DNA from: an uncultured Maribacter sp.
GTDB taxonomy: Bacteria; Bacteroidota; Bacteroidia; Flavobacteriales; Flavobacteriaceae
Direction of reading: 5' to 3'
Length of the DNA: 64,000 nucleotides
Assembly (NCBI RefSeq): GCF_947496775.1
Contig: NZ_CANMDU010000002.1
Coordinates: forward strand, 124,001-188,000
The notes beneath the pieces were generated by a model that was not told the DNA's origin, ran no database searches, and saw only the letters and a list, made by a program, of their open reading frames with translations. A program made the translations under genes and the position numbers. Shown here piece by piece: positions 19,234-27,727 of this stretch; within the stretch, counting starts at the first letter, position 1; each line of letters starts with the position of its first letter.

Positions 19234-20019
19234 ATGAAGAAAATGAATATTACGTTTTATAAATACCAAGGGACAGGAAACGATTTTGTAATGATTGATA
19301 ATAGGAATTTGCAATTCCCAAAGGAGAATACAAAATTGGTTGCTTTTCTGTGCGATAGGAGACTCGGGGTAGGTGCAGATGGTCTTATTTTGTTGGAAAA
19401 TGATCCAAAGAGCGATTTTAAGATGGTGTATTATAATTCCGATGGTAATGAAAGTACTATGTGCGGAAATGGAGGAAGGTGTCTTGTTGCTTTTGCTCAA
19501 TTTTTAAATGTAATTAAAGAGAAAACATCTTTTGTAGCTATTGATGGTTTGCATAATGCTACAATGAAGGGAGATGTTGTTAGTTTGCAAATGATAGATG
19601 TTACTGAGATTAAAGAAAAACCACAAGCTTTGTTTTTAAATACAGGTTCTCCACATCACGTGCAAATGGTAGAAAATCTATCAGAATTTAAAGTCAAGAA
19701 AGAGGGTGAGAAGCTAAGATATGGTTTGTATGGCGAGACTGGTAGTAATATAAACTTTGTAGAAGCTATTAAGGATAATAAATTTGCTGTTAGGACATAT
19801 GAGCGAGGGGTTGAGGATGAAACTTTATCTTGTGGAACGGGAGTAACGGCAGTGGCAATTGCAATGCATAAAACAGGAAAGGTAAAAGAAAAACATGTTT
19901 TTATTGATGTTTTGGGGGGTAAATTGGAGGTTGCGTTTAATTATGAAAACGGAATTTATAGAGATGTGTTTTTAATAGGTGAGGCAAAGCAAGTATTTAA
20001 AGGTAATATCTCATGTTAA
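19234..20019 (+). CDS. dapF: Diaminopimelate epimerase
   Basis: Converts LL- to meso-diaminopimelate, the last step before peptidoglycan and lysine use. The two catalytic cysteines are present: C77 in STMCGNGGRC and about C200 in DETLSCGTGVTAVA. The N-terminus FYKYQGTGNDFVMIDNR is canonical. The length is 261 residues from the ATG at 19234, but an in-frame ATG at 19243 (MNITFYKYQG) fits the usual DapF start better and would leave a short leader after the -7 element. The last 7 bases overlap the downstream acetyltransferase, which suggests translational coupling. Confidence 0.96.
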   Translation: MKKMNITFYKYQGTGNDFVMIDNRNLQFPKENTKLVAFLCDRRLGVGADGLILLENDPKSDFKMVYYNSDGNESTMCGNGGRCLVAFAQFLNVIKEKTSFVAIDGLHNATMKGDVVSLQMIDVTEIKEKPQALFLNTGSPHHVQMVENLSEFKVKKEGEKLRYGLYGETGSNINFVEAIKDNKFAVRTYERGVEDETLSCGTGVTAVAIAMHKTGKVKEKHVFIDVLGGKLEVAFNYENGIYRDVFLIGEAKQVFKGNISC

Positions 20020-20543
20020 ATTTAGAAGGCAATAAAATATATTTAAGAGCTCTGGAAATGAGTGATTTAGATTTTTTATATGCTTTGGAGAATACTACTG
20101 ATTTATGGGAAATTAGTGGAACAATAACACCATATTCAAAAAAAGTATTACAACTTTATTTAGATAATGCGCATAGAGATATTTATGATGTTAAACAACT
20201 ACGTTTGTGTATATGTACTAAAGAGGAAGAGGTTATAGGGTTAATTGATTTGTTTGATTTTGATCCTAAGAATAAAAAGGCAGGTATTGGTGTTGTTGTC
20301 TTACAAAAAGAGAGAAGAAATGTAGGTATAGGAGCCGATGCTATTACTGTCTTATGTAATTATGCATTTAGAGTGTTAGACTTACATCAGCTTTACGCTA
20401 ATGTTTTGGAAGATAATTTGGCGAGTATACATTTGTTTAAAAAGCTTGGGTTTGAACAAATAGGAGTTAAAAAAGATTGGATTTATTCCAATGGGGATTA
20501 TAAGAACGAAATTTTATTTCAAAAAATTAATATATGTACATAA
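20013..20543 (+). CDS. GNAT family N-acetyltransferase (RimJ/RimL-like)
   Basis: A 176-residue acetyl-CoA-dependent N-acetyltransferase of unknown substrate. The N-terminus IYLRALEMSDLDFLYALENTTDLWEISG and the acetyl-CoA loop KERRNVGIGADAITVLCNYAF, followed by LHQLYANVLEDNLASIHLFKKLGFEQIGVKKDW, are typical of the RimJ/RimL-type branch. The gene overlaps dapF by 7 bases at its start and mltG by 10 bases at its end, so all three form one operon. Confidence 0.9.
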   Translation: MLNLEGNKIYLRALEMSDLDFLYALENTTDLWEISGTITPYSKKVLQLYLDNAHRDIYDVKQLRLCICTKEEEVIGLIDLFDFDPKNKKAGIGVVVLQKERRNVGIGADAITVLCNYAFRVLDLHQLYANVLEDNLASIHLFKKLGFEQIGVKKDWIYSNGDYKNEILFQKINICT

Positions 20544-21577
20544 AGAAAATACTATTAACTATAGTTTTATTGGGGTTAATTGGAGGTGGAGTGTTGGCTT
20601 ATACTGTTTATGATGCTTTTTTTACGCCAAATACTAAATTCAATAACGATAAGGCTTATGTGTTTATACCAACAAACTCTAATATTAATGATGTAAAGGA
20701 GCTTTTGGAGCCTCTTCTAATAGATTTTTCTTCTTTCTTGTCTGCTGCAGATAGAAAAAAGTATTCTACTAATATCAAGGCAGGTAAATACGCTTTGAAA
20801 AAAGGGATGAATAATAATGAGATTATTGGTGTATTAAGAAGTGGTAATCTTCCGGTAAAAGTAGCTTTTAATAATCAAGAAACTGTAAAAGATTTAGCAG
20901 GAAGAATATCTAAGCAAATAGAAGCGGATAGTGTTAGTCTTTTGAAAGCTTTTAATGATTCGGAGTTTTTAGAAAAAAACGGTTTTAATAAGGAGGATAT
21001 GTTGTCTATGTATGTTCCTAATAGTTACGAGTTTTTTTGGAATGTATCTGCAGAAGGATTTAGGAATAAAATGTTAAAGGAGTATGGCAGATTCTGGAAT
21101 GACGAAAGGTTAGCTAAAGCTAAAAAAATTGGATTTTCGCCAAAAGAAGTAATTACTTTGGCTTCCGTTGTGCATAAGGAAACGGCGAAAGTAGATGAAC
21201 GCCCAAGGGTTGCTGGAGTATACTTAAATAGATTACGCAAGGGAATTTTGCTGCAAGCAGACCCTACGGTAATTTATGCTATAAAAAAAGAAAGTGGAGA
21301 TTTTACCAAAGTAATAAAAAGAGTTCTTTATAAGGATTTGGAGTTAGATTCTCCTTATAATACCTATAAATATGCAGGCTTACCTCCTGGGCCTATTGCT
21401 ATGCCAGATATAACAGCAATAGATGCTGTTCTTAATTCAGAGAAACATGATTATATTTATTTTGTAGCCAATGTAGAAAATTTTGGGTACCATAAATTTG
21501 CGAAAACACTGGCGCAACATAACCGAAATAAGGTGCAGTATGTCCGTTGGATAAACGAGAAAAAGATAAATAGATAG
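20534..21577 (+). CDS. mltG: Endolytic transglycosylase MltG
   Basis: Inner-membrane enzyme that cleaves nascent glycan strands and so sets their length. The 347-residue protein has an N-terminal membrane anchor (about 5-27, ILLTIVLLGLIGGGVLAYTVYDAFF), a LysM-like region and the YceG domain. The catalytic glutamate lies in TLASVVHKETAKVDERPRVAGVYLNRL (about residue 216), followed by the diagnostic LQADPTVIYAI and SPYNTYKYAGLPPGPI blocks. It starts inside the end of the acetyltransferase gene, in the dapF operon. Confidence 0.96.
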   Translation: MYIKKILLTIVLLGLIGGGVLAYTVYDAFFTPNTKFNNDKAYVFIPTNSNINDVKELLEPLLIDFSSFLSAADRKKYSTNIKAGKYALKKGMNNNEIIGVLRSGNLPVKVAFNNQETVKDLAGRISKQIEADSVSLLKAFNDSEFLEKNGFNKEDMLSMYVPNSYEFFWNVSAEGFRNKMLKEYGRFWNDERLAKAKKIGFSPKEVITLASVVHKETAKVDERPRVAGVYLNRLRKGILLQADPTVIYAIKKESGDFTKVIKRVLYKDLELDSPYNTYKYAGLPPGPIAMPDITAIDAVLNSEKHDYIYFVANVENFGYHKFAKTLAQHNRNKVQYVRWINEKKINR

Positions 21578-21660
21578 TCTCTCATCCTTATTTTTGTACT
21601 TGTTGACTAAAATTGTATAGTTTTAACAAATTCTTCTAAAAAAGGATAGCAAAATCGATC

Positions 21661-21668
21661 TAACTTTG
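21661..21668 (+). promoter_or_regulatory. -7 promoter element for the lysozyme-like gene
   Basis: TAACTTTG matches TAnnTTTG, 56 bases before the ATG at 21725. A second perfect match, TATTTTTG, lies at 21589-21596. No -33 element is evident for either. Confidence 0.45.
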
Positions 21669-21724
21669 CCAACTGAAATTTAAGCGAGCTGATTTTTTGC
21701 TGTAAGTCTTAAGAAATTAATTAT

Positions 21725-22354
21725 ATGAGAAGATGGATATACGTAAGTTGTCCTCTTATCGTGACCTTTATTTTTTCAGGTTTTGGTTTTAAGGCCCAAG
21801 AGGTTAAAGTACCAGAAACTTTAAAAGTAAATGAACCTACTGAAGTTTTGTTTCCCAAAAGCAAAACTTATTTTAACAATGTAATTGTGGCGCCTCCTTT
21901 TTTAGGAAGTACTTACATTGGTTTTAAAGAAGCCTTGGCATTTAAAGAATCCCAAGGGAATTATTTTACAACAAATACCTTAGGGTATTTGGGTAAGTAT
22001 CAATTTGGTGTAGGAACATTGCAATTGATGGGTGTGTACAATACAACTCGTTTTTTAAACGACCCAATTTTGCAAGAAAAAGTTTTTAGGACCAACATTG
22101 CAAGAAACAAATGGATTCTTAGAAGAGATATTCAGCGTTTTGTTGGCAAAAAAATTGGAGGAATAGTTGTAACAGAATCTGGGATGTTGGCCGCGGCACA
22201 TTTGGCGGGACCTGGAAATGTACAAAAGTATTTGCGTTCTTATGGTAAGGATAATGTTATGGATGCTTATGGAACAACAGTATCTAAGTATTTAAAAAAG
22301 TTTTCGGGATACGACATATCTTATGTTGCACCAAAAAGAAACCCAAAAGTATAG
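21725..22354 (+). CDS. Exported lysozyme-like (lytic transglycosylase-type) protein
   Basis: A 209-residue protein with a signal peptide (about 1-25, RWIYVSCPLIVTFIFSGFGFKAQ). The core resembles a goose/phage lysozyme or lytic-transglycosylase fold: a likely catalytic glutamate in ALAFKESQGNY (about residue 75), then TLGYLGKYQFGVGTLQLMG and GMLAAAHLAGPGNVQKYLRSYG. Bacteroidota homologues are often labelled peptidoglycan-binding. It follows mltG in the same direction but with 147 bases and candidate promoters between, and it ends at a terminator at 22381-22409. Muramidase activity is inferred. Confidence 0.7.
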   Translation: MRRWIYVSCPLIVTFIFSGFGFKAQEVKVPETLKVNEPTEVLFPKSKTYFNNVIVAPPFLGSTYIGFKEALAFKESQGNYFTTNTLGYLGKYQFGVGTLQLMGVYNTTRFLNDPILQEKVFRTNIARNKWILRRDIQRFVGKKIGGIVVTESGMLAAAHLAGPGNVQKYLRSYGKDNVMDAYGTTVSKYLKKFSGYDISYVAPKRNPKV

Positions 22355-22380
22355 AAGAGTAAGTTTAATATGAAAATGGT

Positions 22381-22409
22381 AAGCCTTGGCAATAGAACCG
22401 TCAAGGCTT
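22381..22409 (+). terminator. Terminator between convergent lysozyme-like and methyltransferase genes
   Basis: AAGCCTTG (22381-22388) and CAAGGCTT (22402-22409) followed by T residues on the plus strand. Confidence 0.8.
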
Positions 22410-22412
22410 TTT

Positions 22413-23132
22413 TTATGCCTGAATTATAAAAATAGTTGGTCTTTTGTGTAGATCTAGCTTTGTTCTTTTCCAGTCAGCAATCTTCTTTGTGGCAATATAT
22501 TCCGTTGGTAAAGTAATATCGCAAGCAATACATAAATAAGCGTTTTCTGTTAAAGTTTTGGTAAGTTCCTGAAACATTTTATCATTTCGGTAAGGTGTTT
22601 CAATAAAAATTTGAGATTGCTTTAATTCTCTTGATTTCTTTTCTAGTCCTTTAAGAGTTTTTTTTCTTTCGGAATTATCAATAGGTAAGTAGCCATTAAA
22701 AGCAAAATTTTGCCCATTAAACCCGCTAGCCATAAGAGCTAGTAATATAGAAGAAGGTCCAACTAAAGGTACTACTTGTATGTTTTTTTCGTGAGCAATT
22801 TTCACAACATCTGCTCCGGGGTCGGCGATTCCAGGGCACCCTGCTTCTGATAGAACTCCAATGTTTATTCCATTTAGGCAAGGTTCTAAAAAATTGGGAA
22901 TCTCATGAGGCTCTGTGAATTTATTAAGTAAATTTATTTTTAGATTTTGTTGCGATTTTCTAGGGTTTATTTTTTTAATAAAACGACGAGCTGTTTTTTC
23001 GTTTTCTACAATATAATGATTAACACTTTCTATGGTTTGCTTAATAGAAATAGGTAAAACTTCTAAAGGTTCATTATCGCCAAGAGTTGTTGGTATTAAA
23101 TAAAGTTTTCCTTTAGTGGTTGTGGTTTCCAT
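22413..23132 (-). CDS. SAM-dependent methyltransferase, tetrapyrrole-methylase fold (RsmI-like)
   Basis: A 239-residue protein of the tetrapyrrole (corrin/porphyrin) methylase superfamily: GKLYLIPTTLGD at the N-terminus, IGVLSEAGCPGIADPGADVVKIAHE and VVPLVGPSSILLALMASGFNGQNFAFNGYLP in the middle. This is the RsmI family pattern (ribose methylation of C1402 in 16S rRNA), but it is shorter than RsmI and diverged in the C-terminal half, like the separate Bacteroidota paralogue. The substrate is therefore open. Its start overlaps the stop of the upstream phosphatase gene, in a dnaA-phosphatase-methyltransferase operon. Confidence 0.88.
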   Translation of the reverse strand: METTTTKGKLYLIPTTLGDNEPLEVLPISIKQTIESVNHYIVENEKTARRFIKKINPRKSQQNLKINLLNKFTEPHEIPNFLEPCLNGINIGVLSEAGCPGIADPGADVVKIAHEKNIQVVPLVGPSSILLALMASGFNGQNFAFNGYLPIDNSERKKTLKGLEKKSRELKQSQIFIETPYRNDKMFQELTKTLTENAYLCIACDITLPTEYIATKKIADWKRTKLDLHKRPTIFIIQA

Positions 23133-23584
23133 TATTGTATTTTTTTAGCAATCGCATTACAGGCTTTATCGATTAATTGAAAAACATGTTCAAAGCCTTC
23201 GTCTTTGTCGTAGTAAGGGTCAGGTACTTCAGTAATTTCTGTATTACTTTCAGAAAGTAATAATTTTACTTTAGCAATGTCTTTTTTGTTAGATGTTAGC
23301 GCAATTATATTTTTGTAATTGCTTTTGTCCATTGCGTAAATAATATCAAATTCCTGGAAATCTTTAAAAGAAAATTTTCTGCATTTTTGCTGATGAATAT
23401 CTATTCCGTACTTCTGAGCGACAGCAATAGAGCGAATATCTGGCATATTTCCAATATGATAGCCAGCAGTACCCGCAGAGTCAACAAAAATTTGTTCAGA
23501 GTTAACTTTACTTTTTAAAATACCTTCAGCTAATGGTGACCTGCAGATGTTTCCGAGGCATACCATTAATATTTTGGTTTTCAT
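23132..23584 (-). CDS. Low-molecular-weight protein-tyrosine phosphatase
   Basis: A 150-residue cytoplasmic phosphatase with the signature CX5R at residues 9-15 (VCLGNICRSPLAEGIL) and the general-acid loop near residue 120 (EVPDPYYD). These are all the catalytic residues of the LMW-PTP family; it could also act as an arsenate reductase-like or protein-arginine phosphatase, which sequence cannot decide. It lies 12 bases downstream of dnaA and touches the methyltransferase gene, so it is probably co-transcribed with dnaA. Confidence 0.93.
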   Translation of the reverse strand: MKTKILMVCLGNICRSPLAEGILKSKVNSEQIFVDSAGTAGYHIGNMPDIRSIAVAQKYGIDIHQQKCRKFSFKDFQEFDIIYAMDKSNYKNIIALTSNKKDIAKVKLLLSESNTEITEVPDPYYDKDEGFEHVFQLIDKACNAIAKKIQ

Positions 23585-23596
23585 TTAAAAAAGGTA

Positions 23597-25021
23597 TTAT
23601 GAAAATTTCTTTGTTAAATCATCTATATATTTACGGAACTGTTTATCCGTTTCAGCAAGGTTATCTACCGTCTTGCAAGCGTGTAATACCGTTGCGTGAT
23701 CACGTTTTCCTATTTGGGATCCAATGCTAGCTAGGGAAGCTTTGGTGAATTTTTTGGCGAAAAACATAGCTAATTGTCTTGCTTGTACAATATGGCGTTT
23801 TCTAGTTTTACTTTGTAGGGTTGCAACATCCATTTCGAAGTAATCAGAAACTACCTTTTGAATATAGTCTATGGAAACCTCTCTTTTGGTATTTTTAACA
23901 AATTTCTCCACTACTTGCTGAGCAAGGTCTATAGTAACTTCTTTTTTATTGAATGAAGATTGAGCAATAAGAGAAATAATAGCGCCTTCTAATTCTCTGA
24001 TATTTGATTTTATATGTTTTGCAACATACTCAATAATATCATTAGGCATTTCTACACCATCTCTATATAATTTATTCTTTAATATGGAAATACGTGTTTC
24101 GTAATCCGGATTCTGTAATTCTGCAGATAATCCCCATTTAAAACGTGACAATAATCTCTGTTCTATGTCTTGCATATCTACAGGAGCTTTGTCTGATGTT
24201 AGGATAACTTGCTTTCCATTTTGATGTAAGTGATTAAAAATATGAAAAAATACATCTTGGGTTCCAGATTTTCCAGAAAGGAATTGTACATCATCAATTA
24301 TAAGAACATCTATTAATTGATAAAAATGAATAAAATCATTTCTGGTGTTCTTTTTAACAGATTCTATATATTGCTGTGTAAATTTTTCAGCAGAAATATA
24401 TAAAACAGTTCTTTCAGGGTATTTGTCTTTTATTTCAACACCGATAGCATGAGCTAAATGCGTTTTTCCTAAGCCTACTCCACCAAAAACTAATAATGGA
24501 TTAAAGGATGTACCTCCAGGTTTATTGGCAACAGCCATACCAGCAGAACGAGCTAAACGATTGGAGTCTCCTTCAAGAAAATTATCAAAATTATAATTTG
24601 GATTTAACTGAGATTCTATTTTTATATTTCTAATGCCAGGAATAACAAAAGGATTTCTTAATTCTGGATTTTTAGATTTAATAGGAACATCTAATTCTTG
24701 AGATGCTAAACTACCACGATTGGTACTAGGAATTTTTTCGGTAAAGGGTTCTTTATTGCCGTATGTATTTTCCATACGAATAATGTAAACTAACTTAGCA
24801 GTTTCTCCTAACTCTTTAGTTAAAGCTACTTTAAGAAGTTTTACATAATGCTCTTCTAGCCACTCGTAGAAGAATTTACTAGGAACTTGAATGCTTAAGG
24901 CTTTTTCAGAAAGCTTAATTGGTTTAATTGGTTCAAACCAAGTTTTAAATGCCTGCGGTTGGATATTATCTTTGATAAAAGCCAGACAATTATCCCAAAC
25001 AGAATTTGCAGTAACACTCAT
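23597..25021 (-). CDS. dnaA: Chromosomal replication initiator protein DnaA
   Basis: The ATP-dependent initiator that binds and opens oriC. All 474 residues are present. Domain I lies at about 1-85 (SVWDNCLAFIKDNIQPQAFKTWFEPI). The AAA+ domain has Walker A NPLLVFGGVGLGKTHLAHAIG near 178-190, Walker B DVLIIDDVQFLSG near 240, and LLSRFKWGLSAELQNPDYETR. The C-terminal DNA-binding helix-turn-helix is SIGSQIGKRDHATVLHACK near 445. Recruitment of DnaB/dnaN is not encoded nearby, and upstream bases 25022-25231 hold only one degenerate DnaA-box-like site, so oriC is probably elsewhere. Confidence 0.98.
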   Translation of the reverse strand: MSVTANSVWDNCLAFIKDNIQPQAFKTWFEPIKPIKLSEKALSIQVPSKFFYEWLEEHYVKLLKVALTKELGETAKLVYIIRMENTYGNKEPFTEKIPSTNRGSLASQELDVPIKSKNPELRNPFVIPGIRNIKIESQLNPNYNFDNFLEGDSNRLARSAGMAVANKPGGTSFNPLLVFGGVGLGKTHLAHAIGVEIKDKYPERTVLYISAEKFTQQYIESVKKNTRNDFIHFYQLIDVLIIDDVQFLSGKSGTQDVFFHIFNHLHQNGKQVILTSDKAPVDMQDIEQRLLSRFKWGLSAELQNPDYETRISILKNKLYRDGVEMPNDIIEYVAKHIKSNIRELEGAIISLIAQSSFNKKEVTIDLAQQVVEKFVKNTKREVSIDYIQKVVSDYFEMDVATLQSKTRKRHIVQARQLAMFFAKKFTKASLASIGSQIGKRDHATVLHACKTVDNLAETDKQFRKYIDDLTKKFS

Positions 25022-25231
25022 TATAATATTTTCCTCTTTTTTTTGGTTAGTGATTTCGTTTTAAAGACTTGTGTTTAATAAGTCGTAAATAGTGTGCTTA
25101 TAGTTTAGCAAATATGTGAACAAAATATGTAATAAAAAAATGAAAATCCTTTGAATTTTAGATATTTTTTTCTCATGTTCGTATGGCTAAATTGAGAACC
25201 ATTTAAATATATAATAATTACCTGAATTAAT

Positions 25232-25636
25232 ATGGATTTTAACGAAATTTCTTTTCGAGCTAGGTATAGCGAAACAGATCAGATGGGGGTTATTTACCAT
25301 GGTAACTATGCACAGTATTTAGAAATGGGAAGAGTTGAATGGCTTAGAAATAAAGGTGTTTCTTACAAAAGCATGGAGGAGAATGGGGTTATGCTCCCAG
25401 TTATTTCTTTACAGACTAAATACAAGAAATCTGCTTTTTATGATGATTTAATTATTGTTAGGACTATTTTAAAAAAAACACCGTCTGTTAGGATTGAATT
25501 TGACTTTGTTATTTATAATGAAGCGAGAGAAATTTTAGCGGAAGCAAATGTGGAGTTAGTTTTTATGGATATGGAAAAAAGACGACCTATAAAGTGTCCC
25601 GATTACATTCTTAAAAAGTTACATTTAGAGGGGTAG
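25232..25636 (+). CDS. Acyl-CoA thioesterase, YbgC/4HBT hot-dog family
   Basis: A 134-residue hot-dog-fold thioesterase. The family signature is at residues 10-26 (ARYSETDQMGVIYHGNYAQYLEMGRVEW), with the catalytic aspartate in ETDQMG. It probably hydrolyses short- or medium-chain acyl-CoA, or acts at the envelope like YbgC; the exact substrate is not visible. It is divergent from dnaA and convergent with yigZ, with 5 bases between stops. Confidence 0.92.
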   Translation: MDFNEISFRARYSETDQMGVIYHGNYAQYLEMGRVEWLRNKGVSYKSMEENGVMLPVISLQTKYKKSAFYDDLIIVRTILKKTPSVRIEFDFVIYNEAREILAEANVELVFMDMEKRRPIKCPDYILKKLHLEG

Positions 25637-25641
25637 AAAAA

Positions 25642-26259
25642 TCATGAATTCATTTTTCTGATAGTAATTTCGTGATGCGTTTTAAATATGCTTTCCACTT
25701 TTTCGGAATCTTTTTGTCTTACGGAAAATTGTATAGAACATTTCATTTCCATTTTTTGAGCATTAATTTTTAACTGGTGTTGTTTTATTATGCGCATTAC
25801 TTTATCTATCTCTTTGTAGTTAAAAGAGACTTTGTAAGTATCCAAAATTATTTTCTCCACAATTGTGGCTTCTTTTAAGGCGATTTCTGCCGAATTGCGA
25901 TAAGCACTTATTAAGCCACCTACACCCAGTTTTGTTCCGCCAAATATTCTTACAATTGCTACTAATACATTTGTGATATTAAAAGATTTTATCTGGCCAT
26001 ATATTGGCATTCCTGCTGAATTGTTCGGCTCTCCATCGTCATTAGCTCTATAAATAGGTTGTGTTACTCCTAATTGCCATGCATAACATACGTGATTGGC
26101 TGTATGATGTTTTTTGCGTAAATTTTCTATTATGGGCTTAATGTCTTTTTCGGTTGTAATGGGAAACACGTAACCAATAAACTTGCTCTTCTTTTCCTTT
26201 AAAAGAATTTCTTTAGAGGGTTTTAATACCGTTTTATATGTATCGTTATTATTTTGCAT
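25642..26259 (-). CDS. yigZ: YigZ/IMPACT family protein
   Basis: A 205-residue protein of the UPF0029/IMPACT family. The family core is EILLKEKKSKFIGYVFPI, HTANHVCYAWQLG, DDGEPNNSAGMPIYGQI and VLVAIVRIFGGTKLGVGGLISAYR. Function is not firmly known; eukaryotic IMPACT binds translation regulators. I chose the ATG at 26259 because it overlaps the EamA stop as TAATG and starts the conserved part; the frame is open 18 codons further but that adds non-conserved residues. Confidence 0.92.
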   Translation of the reverse strand: MQNNNDTYKTVLKPSKEILLKEKKSKFIGYVFPITTEKDIKPIIENLRKKHHTANHVCYAWQLGVTQPIYRANDDGEPNNSAGMPIYGQIKSFNITNVLVAIVRIFGGTKLGVGGLISAYRNSAEIALKEATIVEKIILDTYKVSFNYKEIDKVMRIIKQHQLKINAQKMEMKCSIQFSVRQKDSEKVESIFKTHHEITIRKMNS

Positions 26260-27122
26260 TACGTTAATGCTACAAGAGATATGCTGATAATTGCTAAAGC
26301 AATACCAAACCAATTTTTAGTACTTATTTTTTCTTTAAAAAGTAGAATACCTAATAGGGTGGAAAACATAACAATCGCAACATTATTGATGGTAAAAATA
26401 GAAGCGCTATTAAAGTTAGGGTTGTTAAGAGCTTTTAAAAGAAAATAAATAGAGAAAAAATTAGGAACTCCTAGTACAACTCCGCCAATAATATTTCTGA
26501 AATTTATTTTTAATGGTTTCTTTTTAGATTGTAATACAATAAAAAGAATACCAATTATTGCTGCAGAACCAAAAACTACTGACGAAAAAAGAGAGAATTC
26601 TGTTGGGTTAACATGTTTTTCTTGAAAGTATTTAATAGTAGCGTCTATACTTCCGGATCCAAGAAAAACAAGGATAGGTAATAGTAATATTTTTATGTTA
26701 AAAGAAGCTTTACTTTCTTTCATAGAGGCAAAATAAACTGCCGCTATAGCCAAAAGAATTCCAACAATTTTTAAAATACTTAAATGTTCTTGATATGCTA
26801 TTACGCCTATAATTACAGGTATTACAAACGACATTTTAGTAGCTACAGAAGCTACAGATACTCCCACTTTTTGAGCTGTAGCAGCCATTAAATTAAAAAC
26901 TAGAATAAACAACAACCCTAATGCTAATGTACCAAAGAACCAAGGTTTTTGTGGGACAGAAGAAATTGCAATAGGACCTTGGTAAAGAAATAACCCTACG
27001 GTACATGCAACTACGTAATTTGTAATAATAGCGTATAAGGTTTGTATTTTATAAATACTAAACAGTTTAAAAATTACAAATATTAAGCTAGAAAACAAGA
27101 TGCTTAAGACAAGATTCAGCAT
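26259..27122 (-). CDS. EamA/DMT family permease
   Basis: A 287-residue inner-membrane protein with about ten hydrophobic helices in two similar halves, the drug/metabolite transporter layout. Examples of helices are LVLSILFSSLIFVIFKLF at the N-terminus, VIPVIIGVIAYQEHLSILKIVGILLAIAAVYFA mid-protein and IFTINNVAIVMFSTLLGILLFKEKISTKNWFGIALAIISI at the end. The EamA half-ending motif (F.E..S..N..G) is visible in both halves. The substrate is unknown. Both its start and its stop are TAATG junctions with the neighbouring genes, so translation is coupled. Confidence 0.9.
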   Translation of the reverse strand: MLNLVLSILFSSLIFVIFKLFSIYKIQTLYAIITNYVVACTVGLFLYQGPIAISSVPQKPWFFGTLALGLLFILVFNLMAATAQKVGVSVASVATKMSFVIPVIIGVIAYQEHLSILKIVGILLAIAAVYFASMKESKASFNIKILLLPILVFLGSGSIDATIKYFQEKHVNPTEFSLFSSVVFGSAAIIGILFIVLQSKKKPLKINFRNIIGGVVLGVPNFFSIYFLLKALNNPNFNSASIFTINNVAIVMFSTLLGILLFKEKISTKNWFGIALAIISISLVALT

Positions 27123-27727
27123 TATTGTATTTTGTTTTTTAAATCAGTAACATCTTCAAATCCAACTTGTAAATTCCAGCATGGAATGCCTAATTTTTCT
27201 GCGGCATCTGTATTTTCTTTTGTGTCGTCAATAAAAAAGGTTTCTTCTGCAATTAAGTTGTTTTGTTGTAGTACATATTCATAAATATCCGCATTTGGTT
27301 TTCGTAATTGTATTTCATGCGATAAGTAGAATTTTTCAAAACAATCTTTAAAACGCTTATAATTCTCCTTACCCATGGATTCTATTACATAGGAAATATG
27401 TATTTCATTTGTATTGCTTAATAAGAAAAGGCGATATTTTTTTTCTTTAGCTAGGTTTTCTAGAAACTCCAAACGACGTAGTGGGAAATCTAATAAAATG
27501 GAATTCCACGCTGTCTTTATTTTTGAGGCATCTGCTTTGGGAAAAATTGTAATTAAACTTTGTATAAAGTTTTCAGATGATATTAATCCTTGCTCGTATT
27601 TTTTTGCTACAGAATCTAATTCGGGAGTTAAAGATGTAAAGCCATATTTTGCTAATTCCTTAAAAACAGCTTGTTTGTCTAGATTGATGAATATATCGCC
27701 AAAATCAAAAATAATATTTTTAGTCAT
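27122..27727 (-). CDS. HAD family hydrolase (YihX-like phosphatase)
   Basis: A 201-residue haloacid-dehalogenase-type phosphatase. Motif I is IIFDFGDIFINLD with the nucleophilic Asp; a Gly stands where many HAD enzymes have the second Asp, as in the YihX-like branch. Motif II is LFLLSNTNE, motif III the Lys in QLRKPNADIYEYVL, and motif IV TFFIDDTKENTDAAEKLGI. The substrate is probably a small sugar phosphate or nucleotide, not defined by sequence. It overlaps ribD by 8 bases and joins the EamA gene through a TAATG. Confidence 0.9.
   Translation of the reverse strand: MTKNIIFDFGDIFINLDKQAVFKELAKYGFTSLTPELDSVAKKYEQGLISSENFIQSLITIFPKADASKIKTAWNSILLDFPLRRLEFLENLAKEKKYRLFLLSNTNEIHISYVIESMGKENYKRFKDCFEKFYLSHEIQLRKPNADIYEYVLQQNNLIAEETFFIDDTKENTDAAEKLGIPCWNLQVGFEDVTDLKNKIQ

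Noticed and set aside
25022-25231. Possible oriC upstream of dnaA
   Set aside because: Only one degenerate DnaA-box-like site (TTGTTCACA type, near 25115) and no cluster or AT-unwinding repeat set. The same degenerate word also occurs near 14008, where no origin is expected.
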